From positions 1 through 22,668 of the forward strand of contig CAMPET010000059.1 of NCBI GenBank assembly GCA_946803715.1: a stretch of 22,668 nucleotides of DNA, given 5' to 3'. This DNA comes from Beroe ovata. Its lineage: Eukaryota > Ctenophora > Nuda > Beroida > Beroidae. Positions 1 to 10,514 of the stretch are shown here, one piece after another; within the stretch, counting starts at the first letter, position 1; each line of letters begins with the position of its first letter. Under the pieces are notes generated by a model. That model was not told where the DNA came from. It ran no database searches and saw only the letters and a program-made list of their open reading frames with translations. Both the position numbers and the translations under genes were made by a program.

Positions 1-135
1 GGAGGGTATCCCATTCAAGACGTTACGTAACGCCTACGAACACGAGGAGAATATGTATCCCTCGGCCCGGTTTGAGAGGAGACTTTATCCCCGCGACCTC
101 ATCGTGCAGAGATCTCTGAAGAAATATAGAACGAG
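1..135 (+). CDS. possible partial internal exon, gene uncertain
   Basis: The frame starting at base 2 is open up to a plausible splice donor (ACGAG then GTATTG at 136) and leaves two bases over. It encodes about 44 residues rich in Arg, Tyr and Glu and ending LIVQRSLKKYRT. If no splice occurs, the frame stops at 140-142, so it could also be a terminal exon. An Arg/Tyr-rich stretch before the first membrane helix is typical of SLC30A9, so this may be one of its N-terminal exons. The similarity is weak, and an assembly gap lies between here and the certain exons. Confidence 0.3.
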
Positions 136-532
136 GTATTGACACCACTTTTATATTTCATTCATTTGGTCTTTATTGAGTACTGAAACTGCATTGTGCA
201 TTGGCACCACCCCAAAATTGACACCACTTCAGACTCAACGTTATGAAGCAGGGGAGGAAACAGCGTCAAGGTAACGAAGCTGAAGAAGATATCACTGATG
301 GTTAGTCAAATTGGATTTGTTGCGACCATTCGAGCACTTTGACAGAAGTGATTAACCATTTAAGCACTTTGACAGAATAATCTCAGCACAGCGTTACTGA
401 CTACAGCTGTACTCATCTTCACGATTATAAACGCAACAGATACAAGATTTCATCATGTAATTTGAGAAAGTTCCTATATTCGAAACTATTCTCGAATTAC
501 TATTTCCAGCGCTTAGTAGTTTAGTACGGATN
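136..532. other. non-coding stretch ending at a one-N gap
   Basis: No convincing exon. It holds several GACACCACT words, also seen in the tandem repeat at 2050-2385, and a short direct repeat at 325-376. The single N at 532 separates it from the misplaced copy that follows. Confidence 0.6.
325..376. repeat. two-copy 30-bp tandem repeat
   Basis: The unit runs from ACCATT to GCACTTTGACAGA and occurs at 325-346 and 355-376 with two differences. It lies in a presumed intron, with no sign of function. Confidence 0.7.
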
Positions 533-1335
533 AAAGATGCGCTAATCGGCAGGTAATCATCATCTTTCACTGCAATTTTTTAAAATATCCATCGGTTCGG
601 ACAACTTTTGACGAGCAATGAATAGTTATTACCGCAAGTGATAAAAGTAACTGTCGACGAGAAAAGAAAACTGCAATTAACAGCTATAATGGATGAACAG
701 ATGTTCCCGTGTATCGGGACCCAAGTTCGTACTTTCTACGACCTTTCAGTTCTGCGCATGAGCAGTATTTATCCATGATATTATGAATTCACTGTTCTCA
801 CAGGGCTATGGACCAGGCAAAACAACGGACCATTGTGGATATGTTAGAGCGAGACCCGAGCGTGCTGTCTGTGAACGATGTCAAAACCATGGTCGAGGTA
901 AGATGTCGTGAGATGAGAGTGTGGGTAAGCAGTAAGTTCTGGTCAAATGTCTTGAGTTTTGGCTTTGAGTATGTACTGCAAGTGCATTTGCTTTGCTCAT
1001 TCGATAATTACGTTTGGGCATAGAGATTCATCTACTGTAGACGATATCTATTTTACAGGGTCCCAGCTACGTTCGATTCAAAGCGGAGATATTCTTCGAT
1101 ACGGATAACGTCACGAAAAAGTACATGGACACAATTGACCCAACTTCACTTTTGAAGGTAAGAAAGCATGACATTGCTTTAGTTCGAGAACTCATTTTGT
1201 TTCCTCATTCCACGGAAATTTATGAAGTCTTCTATCTAGGAAGCGCGTGGGTTGGGAAGTGAAGCTGATCTGGACTTGTTTATGAAGGAGCAGTGTAAGC
1301 AGTTGGTAGACACGTTAGCGCTTGAAGTTGATAGG
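533..1335 (+). repeat. exact second copy of the SLC30A9 3' region (803 bp)
   Basis: Bases 533-1335 read the same as 3268-4070 (constant offset 2735), introns included. The copy begins inside the last codons of exon F, carries exons G and H and breaks off inside exon I. It is bounded by single Ns at 532 and 1336. A real duplication would be expected to show some intron divergence and would not end at both gap markers, so a misplaced contig or split-haplotype fragment is the likely cause. It should not be annotated as a second gene; its exon-like stretch at 808-898 repeats 3543-3632. Confidence 0.95.
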
Positions 1336-1337
1336 NG

Positions 1338-4228
1338 ATCCTGTATAACGAAAATAAGTCGCTAAAGAATGATAAGAAGAACACATCCTGGCACGCTAAT
1401 CAAGTTCACCGTCGGAACCATATCATATCCTCTCTGAAGGTAGGATGGATTTATGGATCTGAATCCGAGTTTTCCAGATCTATGCTAACAATTTAGCTGT
1501 TGACATTTAGAGCGGTTGTTAACATTCAGACTGGCAAATAGCAGCAAGTTTTCTGTTAACAGCGGGTGTTGTCAGGTGGTAACATTTAGTATAGCAACCA
1601 ATGTCTGCGTTGCTGTGGCAAAGTTTGGATCCTATGCGTACACGGGAAGTGCTAGCATGTTGTCAGAGGCAATACACAGTGTTATCGATACTATGAACCA
1701 GGTAATATCGGAAACAGAGACATCGCGAAGGAGTGAAGGATTTTACCGATGGATTTTAGATTTTGCGTCAATGTTTCGCTGATGTAGCTCCTTTCAGTTG
1801 TTTCTGGCGTTTGGTCTGATATATTCCTTGAAGCGGCCACACTCTGATCATCCCTATGGTTTTGACAAAGCTAGGTAAGGGTTCGTGTCACAATTTGGCA
1901 AATCTAATTACGAAAACATTTATAACTTTTGTGCGGACGCGGAGTTATTTAAGTGATGACTCTCGCGCGAAAATTGCAGTTAGTGAAATGCGCGGCGCGT
2001 TCCAAATTTGTAGCTAATTACAGAATTTGCCGATTGCTGCCAATGCTCATCTATAATTACATTGCCACTCTGACGTAGGAATGCTAACAATGGAATTCGC
2101 TGGAACAAGTAGTTCAGAACAGGCCTGAGACAGATAGACACCTATTCGTCACAGCTTGCTGACACCACTTCACAATTCATACCTAGGAATGCTGAAGATA
2201 AAATTCGTTGACACCAGTTCTCCAGGCCCGTATGACGAATGAATACCAATTCGTCACGTACTGACACCACTGTGTAACTCTTACATAGGAATGCAAGCGA
2301 TTGAATTCGTTCACAGTTGACACCAGTGCGCTGCACAGTACCTTTTCGTCATGATTTGTTGACACCACTGCATAACTCTTTGCAGGTATGTGTACGCACT
2401 TATTTCCGGAGTGTCAATATTCGAGATTGGAGCTGTATTCACCATCAAACATGGTGTATCTCAACTTTACCACCCATCACTCGTTTTGGATCATTCTTTG
2501 GGTGTGGTCAGTACATTTCTTTTTGTGACGTTGAATAATCAAAAATATCACCGTTTGAGTGAAAGGCCATTGAAATATCCTTGATAATTTTTTGTCATCT
2601 TCAGGCATATGCAGTGCTCTTATTCACTGCTTTTTTCGAGGGATGGTCACTGATGTTTGCATACAAGCAAGCAAAGATTCAGTCCAAAATGGAGGGTGTA
2701 TCGTTCAGTCACTACAGTAAGAAGAGATTGAAACCATCTTTTTTGCATAAAATAATCCTTGATTTGAAAGAACATGTCGTAGAAATAGAAATGAACCTCC
2801 ATAAAATTCAATTCGGAGCCAATTTCCGGTACCTTGCAAAACCCTATTCCGACATTCCCCGTTCTCTCAGTTTTCAAAGGATACGAGCCGAACACGATAG
2901 CGGTTCTCGCAGAGGATATAGCTGCAACTGTGGGTGTGCTGATTGCTGGGGCAGGAATAGGTCTCAGTGCTTACACCGGTAATGAATTAAGTTCCTGGCG
3001 TTGTTTGAAAGTACACCTTGTCATCATACTCTGTCAGTGTTTTGAAAGTTGACGCTCTTGACATTCAAAATTGATAACTGAAGAAGATTGATTTATTTTT
3101 CTTAATCCTTTCGAAGCTATCCTCATTAGATGAGTAAGTTGATTCATTCTCATTGTATCACTCAAGACATTTCCCTGTGTTTAGGTAATCCAGTTTACGA
3201 TGCACTAGGCAGTATTGGAGTTGGCACACTTCTCGGAGGGATGGCCATCTTCATCATTATACGGAACAAAGATGCGCTAATCGGCAGGTAATCATCATCT
3301 TTCACTGCAATTTTTTAAAATATCCATCGGTTCGGACAACTTTTGACGAGCAATGAATAGTTATTACCGCAAGTGATAAAAGTAACTGTCGACGAGAAAA
3401 GAAAACTGCAATTAACAGCTATAATGGATGAACAGATGTTCCCGTGTATCGGGACCCAAGTTCGTACTTTCTACGACCTTTCAGTTCTGCGCATGAGCAG
3501 TATTTATCCATGATATTATGAATTCACTGTTCTCACAGGGCTATGGACCAGGCAAAACAACGGACCATTGTGGATATGTTAGAGCGAGACCCGAGCGTGC
3601 TGTCTGTGAACGATGTCAAAACCATGGTCGAGGTAAGATGTCGTGAGATGAGAGTGTGGGTAAGCAGTAAGTTCTGGTCAAATGTCTTGAGTTTTGGCTT
3701 TGAGTATGTACTGCAAGTGCATTTGCTTTGCTCATTCGATAATTACGTTTGGGCATAGAGATTCATCTACTGTAGACGATATCTATTTTACAGGGTCCCA
3801 GCTACGTTCGATTCAAAGCGGAGATATTCTTCGATACGGATAACGTCACGAAAAAGTACATGGACACAATTGACCCAACTTCACTTTTGAAGGTAAGAAA
3901 GCATGACATTGCTTTAGTTCGAGAACTCATTTTGTTTCCTCATTCCACGGAAATTTATGAAGTCTTCTATCTAGGAAGCGCGTGGGTTGGGAAGTGAAGC
4001 TGATCTGGACTTGTTTATGAAGGAGCAGTGTAAGCAGTTGGTAGACACGTTAGCGCTTGAAGTTGATAGGCTCGAATCTCTGATCAAGGTTTGTTGAAGT
4101 GTGAAATAATTTATGCCGTAAACTCGCTCGTTTTGATTTATTTGTTTGTTTAAGTGTTGACTGTTGACAAAAATATTTTTCAGCGGAAATATCCAGAAAT
4201 CCGCCACGTTGACCTGGAACTTCTGTAG
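1338..4228 (+). CDS. SLC30A9: SLC30A9 / ZnT9 zinc transporter, 5' end unresolved
   Basis: Cation diffusion facilitator of the ZnT9 branch. Known family members move zinc, with evidence for export from mitochondria. Exons: possible 1338-1439; then 1576-1701, 1798-1874, 2386-2506, 2605-2716, 2871-2978, 3185-3287, 3539-3632, 3794-3892, 3975-4088, 4184-4228 (TAG). All have GT..AG borders and matching phases; from 1576 they give 332 residues. Six membrane segments are visible. TM2 has the HxxxD site (HSVID), followed by the HPYGFDKAR loop. TM5 reads [10 protein letters not shown], without the His of other ZnTs, as in ZnT9 of other animals. The C-terminal domain ([22 protein letters not shown]) ends [13 protein letters not shown], close to the vertebrate end. 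The 1338-1439 exon follows a one-N gap; its only open frame joins 1576 in phase, but its similarity to ZnT9 is weak. The start codon and any targeting peptide are not in the readable part. Confidence 0.95.
2050..2385 (+). repeat. ~100-bp tandem repeat spanning a splice acceptor
   Basis: Within the intron 1875-2385 of SLC30A9 a diverged unit recurs. It has an acceptor-like end (TAG then GAATG), an AATTCG word, GACACCAG, TTCGTCA and GACACCACT. The acceptor-like ends lie at 2076-2078, 2184-2186 and 2286-2288. The real acceptor is CAG at 2383-2385, followed by GTATG. Spacings are 108, 102 and 97 bp. The intron has apparently grown by duplication of its own 3' end. Confidence 0.8.
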
Positions 4229-4844
4229 CCTAGCAGAACGTGTAGCCTGGGGAACCTAATTTGTAACCTATGAAACCTCGCGAATACTGGATTTGGCACT
4301 GCCTTCTTTTACCCTCCATTTTGGCACTCGAGACTTGTTATGGAACTATTTTAGGATGAATCTTGCGAAATTTTGGTTTAAGTTGTTTTATAATTATTGT
4401 TATCTGGATAAATGTTCAATATATGGACTCTATATTTAGTATTACTATTTGTCACCATTCCAATCATCGTTTTGGACTTGTCAGAAGAAATCAGGAACTT
4501 TCAGGGGTATGGAAAGTGAATATTGAATAATGTTGGATAACGAAACCTCAATTATTTTAATATCGAAAAACTATCTATTTACATCATATGTACACTTTAG
4601 TTGTTAATACACAAGGTGAAAGGCACCCTGGCACAAATATTTATCTTAAGAAATCTTATCAACATTAGAGATCAAAACTAAAATAAGTTTGGCACCATTT
4701 TCACGCCTAAGTGGTTCCGTTTATCTGAGATCTCAATAAAAATCTGATGGTAAAAGTAAACACTTAACTCCGTCTATACATATACTTGTAAGTCATTGAT
4801 ACTGAAAATGTACGATTATCTGATAGAAAGTTCCAGTCCGTGGT
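4229..4844. other. space between two convergent genes
   Basis: It holds the 3' untranslated regions of SLC30A9 (+) and of the next gene (-). It is AT-rich and I see no ORF of interest. The only exact AATAAA on the + strand is at 4735-4740, about 105 bp before the stop codon of the opposite gene, so the two transcripts may nearly touch or overlap. No exact AATAAA is evident for the - strand gene. Confidence 0.6.
4735..4740 (+). terminator. candidate poly(A) signal of SLC30A9
   Basis: Exact AATAAA about 507 bases after the SLC30A9 stop, the first canonical hexamer on that strand. Cleavage a little downstream would fall just short of the convergent gene's stop at 4845. Confidence 0.35.
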
Positions 4845-7800
4845 TTACTGAGCTCCATTTTCTGGCGAATTTTCCAACAATTTCTGAAATGAGGTGATTA
4901 ACAAATGAGTTCTATTTAATCATTTAGTATCCGCGCAATTAAATCCAATTTACTATGGCAAATTTCACACGGTGTAATAAGAAATTCTATACCTGTTCTT
5001 CAATTTTCTGTTTCATTTGTTGTCGACGACGTTGGCGTCGAGCTTTCAACTTTTCCTGTAAGTCAAGGTCCATCCTGGCTTCCTCTGTACCCCGTTTTCT
5101 GTGGCAATATTGAGATAGAAATAATATGTTAAGATGAATTGGTGACTTGAACCCAATGTAGAAGTGTTGTCTATCGATGATAGTCAGCTGGGCCTAGCAT
5201 CGCGATCGCCAGCCGCCAGGCAAGAGAAGGGGTTAATTACCTATTGAACTGTTCCACTGATGACTTGTAGTCGTTCATGATGGTGTCAATGTCCGATTGG
5301 AAATTCGGTGCAGGTTCCGGTGCACTTTCTGAAAAACACATGTTCCCATGAACAACACATTCCCATGAACAAGCAAATAAATACAGTACTTGGTCGCGTA
5401 GCAACCGCGCAAATAACGTACTAATTATGCGCGCAAAATGTATGAAATTGAGAGCCGCGTATTCCATACAGTTACACTGAAACAGAAATCTGTGCCAAAA
5501 GTCGCAGACCCAAGTGCATCATGCAGACAAAATTGAATTTTAAACGAATGATCAAGAAGCGTGACGAATCTTTGAGACAGTAATAACTGATCTTAGCACT
5601 TTCAAGGGGCAGTTAAATGATCCACTTTGGAGGATTATGCAGATGGTATGCTAAATTCATCAGGCTTCTGGAGAATGCATTTCACAAACCTTGTTCGGGT
5701 TTCACTTCATCTGGCTTCTCTTCAGCTGCCTTTTCCGGTCGTTCAACAATTTCCATCTCTTTGGCTGGTGCTGCATTCTGAAAAAAGGGTGTTATCGTAT
5801 TCGAATATTCGGAAACAATGAATCTGCTGTGGAGGACAAATAATTTTCAATCAAAGAATCTGCCATAAACTCACTGCTGCTTCAGCAGCCAGTCTATCCA
5901 TTTCCTCCTTTGCTTTCCTAGCACCTTCCTCTGCCTCCTGGGCCTCCTTCTCAGCTGCCGCCCGTTCTTCCGCCGCCTTTTTCGATGCCTCCAGCTCCAA
6001 CTCTGCTTTCTTAGCCGCTTCCTCTGCTTTCTTTGTCCATTCCATCGCTTCCGCTTTTGCTTTCGCCGCAGCTTCAGCCGCTAGCGCCGCCTCACGTTGT
6101 AACTGCTCCTTCTGCTCGGCGGCTGCATTTGCAGCGGCTTCCTCAGCAGCCACCCTAGCGGCAGCAGCCTCCTCTTCCATCTTCCTTTTCTCTATTGCCT
6201 CTTTCTGAGCAGCTTCCGCTTCTGCTTTTTCTTTCTCCAGTAGTTCTGTGGCACTTTCGATAGAAGCGATCTTAGCTTTGGCTTCCTCCAGACGTTTTCT
6301 GGATTCTTCTTCAGCGGCTTTAGCTGCCAGTGCTTCCTCTTCTCTCTTCTGTGCTTCAATTCTGGGGGATTTTGTTTTTAGTCTCATACACTCATTTCAT
6401 GGACTGAGAATTAAATTGATTCCAGAAATGTTTGAGGTCGGGTATCGGCCCAATACCTGACCTAAAACACTTCTGGAATAAAGCCCCAATACTATCGGGG
6501 TTTTGATGATTGCCTAGTACCTACTTTGCTTGCTCATCGTCAACCTTGGTAACTTCTTCAGTGGCAGTAGAAGTTCCTGTCTGTGGAAACAAAAGTTGAA
6601 AACTATTACATACGAAAGGATACAGGTATAGAAATAGTGATAAAAACAATCAAAAGCTAATATGGGAAATGGAAAATGGGCATTTCCCCCACCTCAGCCA
6701 CATTCTGCTGACTCTGTGATCCGGCAGCAGGGGGCGGCCCCTCACCGGCCCCACTATCCACTCCGGTTGACACTGTCATCACATTAGCCTGGATTGAAAT
6801 GCTCTGCATCTTGCTCACCTCCTTACTCAACCGGTCCACCTCTGCCTCCTGGAAGGGGGGGTTTTAGAAGAGAACAATAATTGGAGAATAAATAAGGGTC
6901 TAAAATGGGGGAAGAATCGCCAATCTTGGCAAACTCTATAGTACACTGGAAACCCCGAACAATTATCGAAAGAGAGATTATATTATCTAATTTATCAATT
7001 AATTATTCAATTTTTCCCCCGCAAAAACTAAACCTGTTCAGTCACTTCACTCTCTGCTCCCTCACCAAACTTCTCCTTTACTTTCTCAATGATAAGCCGC
7101 TTTCTCTCCGCTCTTAGATCGGCCTCAGCCACTGTAAGATAGCCATTCACCTGAAAATTTGATCAAAGGTCACAGGTTTCGCAATCAGTGGCAGTATGAT
7201 ATGGCGATATTAAATTCACCTGAAAAAGGGATAAGCGACATGAGATCAACAGTGAAATCGCTTGTGTAACCGTGCATAATTCTTTGCTCATATACGTTTT
7301 TCTCTTTGAATTCACGAAATGTACAAACCTTCGTCAGATCCCCTTCGATTGTTTGAGCGAGTGTCTTCTCAATCCATTTCTCCAGGTAGGCCGCATTTTG
7401 TTGATAGTACCACAGCCACTGGGGGACAATACCGAAATTCATTGCTTCGGTAGGTAGAGCAAAAATAAGTTATTTAGGTAGTGGCCAAGGGGACCGATAG
7501 TTTCGAGTAGGGGAAGAGTAGTGCGAAGCCAATGAAATATTGGGCAGGTATACTCCAATGATGCAGCATTTCCGGCAGCTCTAAACTACCTGTAGGAATG
7601 TCGGATGGAAGTGTGGTTGACAGGCGGTGTAAGCATTCCTCCTTGAGATATCCACCTCTTGGAACATCTTCTCAGTGAAGTACGGAATCTGAGCATGAGC
7701 TGAAACAGAGAAAATTGTCAGACATGTTTGTTCGGAAAATACCAATTTTTGTGCCAAAGAAGTGCTGAAGGCGAGGTAAATCTCTCATTGATAAATCAAG

Positions 7801-9280
7801 GTCGTGCAAAAAACAAAATTGTCCCACCTTTCATACATCCGACAGCCTGTCTACTATTGCTCTGAGCTGCATTGAGATAGTTGGTAACATACGAACAATA
7901 CTGCCATCTCACGGACATTTGTCTGTGTGAGAGGATAGAGCTCCAGACTTGAACAGCTCGCCAGAACTGTAGGTTTGCTTGCTTCGTGAATTCCAGTCCC
8001 CGGTGCCATCTAAAAAAGTGAGTCAACCATTAGTGAAATCGGTAAATCATGGTGCAAAATGTTAAAACCTGCTCGTTCTGAACATACCAGTTAGCATCGT
8101 AAATTCGACATTTTATCTAACGACTCACTGTGTTTTGGTGTTTAGTATGTTCTTGCGATACTCTTTCATTTTATCAACGTATTCCTCGATTGATGCCTCC
8201 TTCTCACTCCCGTACCCTCCATCAAATGTCTTAATCAGGATGTGGTCCTGAAATGATCAGATGAGTGGGGATTGTGGGCGAGCAGGGATATAGCTTGAAA
8301 AATTCATAATTGTATCCAGTCTCCAGTACTGTAACTTGACAGGTTATCATTATCAAATGGGGCTGGCGAATTCTGAGCGCAAACCTGGCGTTTCCTCAGC
8401 TTCAACAGTCTCTTCACATCCTTATTTGTGGACTTAATCCTCACGTCCAGTTCACGACTTTGTTCCTCAAGCTTTGCATGCTGCTCTTCTAGTTGCTTAT
8501 GTTTATTGAACGCTGTGGAAAGGAAAATTCAGGTGGGTATGGTACTCTCATGGCAGTTACAATTTTAGAATTTCCAATCCCCTGCAAGTCCATGAATTTC
8601 ATCACAAACCTTCCACGTATTCTTTCTGTTCAATGTCCCAAGTGTCTTGAGATACTTTCTGCTTCTGCTGGATCAATAACTGCAGATTTGTGAGATCCTG
8701 GTATTCTCTCATGCTGAAAGTCGTGATGGTTATGACCAGGCGCTTTTTGTGTAGACATCAATAAGACCTCGGGTTACTGGTAAAATTCCTTACCATACAG
8801 CTCGCTGCTCTTCCAGTGCTTTTGAACTGGTAATGAGTTGCTTTGTTGTTTGATCTTTCTGGTCCAGTAGCTGCCTCAGCACTACCTGATAAGAGCAAAG
8901 TTGTCAAAATTCCTGACTTCTTATACAGAAGAATCATTACAAGGAGGAGGAGAAACATGATATACCTCTGGTTGTGTTAGTTCTAGTTTTAACATATTGA
9001 TTTCCCTATCAAGATAATCCTTTAGTAGGGTCTTGGTTATGACATCTGTAGGCTCCAAATTTCCATTCTCTTCATCAGAGGAATCAGAGCTGGAAGTTGA
9101 ACTAGATTTTCTCCTCTTATCTTTAGCCTTAGATTTGTCTTCCTGAATAAAGAATCGGCAATCCTAGGGCATCTTCAGTAATTAACAGAGAAATAAGCAT
9201 AAAACTTGGATGAGTTTATTTATGATATTGATCAGGTAGTTGTATCAAGTTACCTCAAAGGAGGAAGCTCCACATCCCAT
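4845..9280 (-). CDS. acylated Ala-rich coiled-coil protein, unrecognised, 721 aa
   Basis: Seventeen coding exons (listed 5' to 3' on the - strand): 9280-9254, 9142-8966, 8885-8794, 8713-8610, 8512-8385, 8247-8129, 8009-7828, 7699-7590, 7418-7329, 7150-7034, 6848-6693, 6580-6525, 6361-5875, 5777-5690, 5328-5241, 5098-4993, 4883-4845 (TAA). Phases match at all junctions; total 2166 nt. The N-terminus MGCGASSFE fits N-myristoylation at Gly2 and palmitoylation at Cys3, so membrane attachment is likely. A basic and Ser/Asp/Glu-rich linker follows (about 10-40), then coiled coil (about 50-176), a segment with DHILIKTFDGGYGSEKEASI (177-196), a Trp/Tyr-rich helical region (216-343), and a Gly/Pro/Ser/Gln linker (about 405-435). 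The 487-nt exon at 6361-5875 gives a 162-residue helix of almost only Ala, Glu, Lys, Arg, Gln and Leu (454-615). The end is basic (KARRQRRRQQMKQK). I do not recognise the family; a membrane-tethered scaffold is inference. Confidence 0.88.
5172..5218. repeat. short copy of the ATCGATGATAG repeat family
   Basis: CTATCGATGATAG is followed directly by CAGCTGGGCCTAGCATCGC and then a GCCAGGCAAG-like end. The same blocks occur in the same order at 9998-10106, where they are separated by about 70 bp of CGCG-rich sequence. It lies in an intron of the unrecognised gene. A deleted copy of a small non-autonomous element is the simplest reading. Confidence 0.7.
5329..5689 (-). other. 361-bp intron of the unrecognised gene
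   Basis: It holds a two-copy repeat with TTCCCATGAAC at 5343-5353 and 5360-5370, and a GCGCGCAAA word near 5430. No exon or other structure is visible. Confidence 0.6.
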
Positions 9281-9869
9281 GACAGATGAGTCTCAGTTAC
9301 CAAAATACCATTTTCCTATATGGACAGATTTTTGGATTAGGGAGGATATGATCCAAATACTTTCGTTTTACTTCTTCAAGATTATGACCCCAATGGTTTC
9401 TCAATCCATATATTTAATTGATGTTGTTTATACAACACAAATTTGCAAAAGATAGCATATTGTTTAACATCTGCTGTATCTATTTCATTTCAATGGGATT
9501 AAATAACAACCTTCAAAGAAGTATCAAATATTGCAGACCATTAGATATTGTAGATAAATAAATAAATAAATAAATAAATATTTTGATATACATCAACACT
9601 GGTTTCATTTATTCACTATGATTCATTGAAAAGTGAGCTGGAGCTTCCAGCCATCATTAAAAGAAATTTACGTTCAGAAACATAAACAAACACACAAAAA
9701 ATCAGATATGTATGATTGCAGATTTGGTTTTTCATTTCATCAGTTCTCGAAAAGATAAATTGCAGCTATACATTCAATTGTACTCATCATGACTGCAAAT
9801 AGCAAAATAGACTGTTTAATGTTTTTAGACCGCTGATGCTAGCCATGAGCAACTAAAATGTTGACATAA
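9281..9869. other. upstream region of the unrecognised gene
   Basis: AT-rich. It should contain the promoter and 5' leader of the - strand gene that starts at 9280. I see no TATA box I would trust. The only marked structure is the (AAAT)n run at 9554-9580. Confidence 0.5.
9554..9580. repeat. (AAAT)n microsatellite
   Basis: About six to seven uninterrupted ATAA/AAAT units. Confidence 0.95.
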
Positions 9870-10110
9870 GGGTTTGTCGATCGATGATAGACCTGGCCCT
9901 GCATCGAGAAATTCGTATTGCGCGCGCGGCAAACTTATTCTTAGGATCAGACGCAAACTTATTCGCCGACGCAATCGCAAGCCGCTTTGTTGGCTATCGA
10001 TGATAGCCCCTGTCGAGAATTTCATTGCGCGCGCGCCGCAAATTATTCTCGCTGGCGCTCGCCGCTTCGCGGCTCGCGTCAGCTGGGCCTAGCATCGCCA
10101 GGCAAGCCGC
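9870..10110. repeat. two tandem copies of a CGCG-rich repeat element
   Basis: Copy one starts with ATCGATGATAG at 9881. Copy two starts with CTATCGATGATAG at 9998. Each continues with CCTG, TCGAGAA(A)TT, ATTGCGCGCGC and a GCAAA TTATTC-like word. Both carry AAGCCGCTTTG near the end. The second copy goes on into CAGCTGGGCCTAGCATCGC at 10080-10098. ORFs across this stretch have CGCG-driven, Arg/Ala-rich translations and are not genes. Confidence 0.75.
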
Positions 10111-10396
10111 TTTGCTTTGCAGCTTGCATCATTGTAGGATTTTACCCTACCGTCGGCGCCGCGCGCAATTGTCATTTCGCCGCGCGCCCGTCGCGTGGCC
10201 CGACGGCCATGTTCCCGCGCTGCGTGACCCAAATACTCCGCGCGCGCTGCGCGTCTCCGTGGTTTTTTTTCTCTACGACTTTTCAGTTCACTGAGTAGAA
10301 CAGGGGCGCGCAACGTGTGCACAGACGGCCAGCGATAAAATGGCCGATCCCGCCCGCGCCAGCTGCAAGGCCAAGGGTAGGGTGAAATCCTATACA
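10100..10396. mobile_element. probable foldback/MITE-like element, ~300 bp
   Basis: Imperfect inverted repeats face each other: TGTAGGATTTTACCCTACC at 10133-10151 and GGGTAGGGTGAAATCCTATA at 10375-10394, with further pairing outside them (TTTGCAGCTTGC against GCCAGCTGCAAGG). The interior is very rich in CGCG. There is no transposase ORF, and the exact ends and a target duplication are not resolved. Confidence 0.55.
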
Positions 10397-10418
10397 ACTG
10401 AAATTCGGATCACGGATG

Positions 10419-10514
10419 CTATCTGTCCACTGTTTCTTGCGCGCGCGGCGCGCACAAGAAACATCATACGTTTCCACTGTTGCATGTTTCAAACATGCAA
10501 CAGTGGACAGATAA
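10419..10514. repeat. nested palindromes (three hairpins in 96 bp)
   Basis: The outer arms are CTATCTGTCCACTGTT at 10419-10434 and its complement ending in AACAGTGGACAGATA at 10499-10513. Inside are a GTTTCTTG..CAAGAAAC hairpin (10432-10462) over a GCGC core, and a 33-base perfect palindrome at 10474-10506 with arms CCACTGTTGCATGTTT and one central base. Confidence 0.9.

Noticed and set aside
808-1023. Separate 71-codon ORF starting MDQAKQRT, also at 3543-3758
   Set aside because: It is exon G of SLC30A9 read past its donor into the intron. The first copy lies in the misplaced duplicate.
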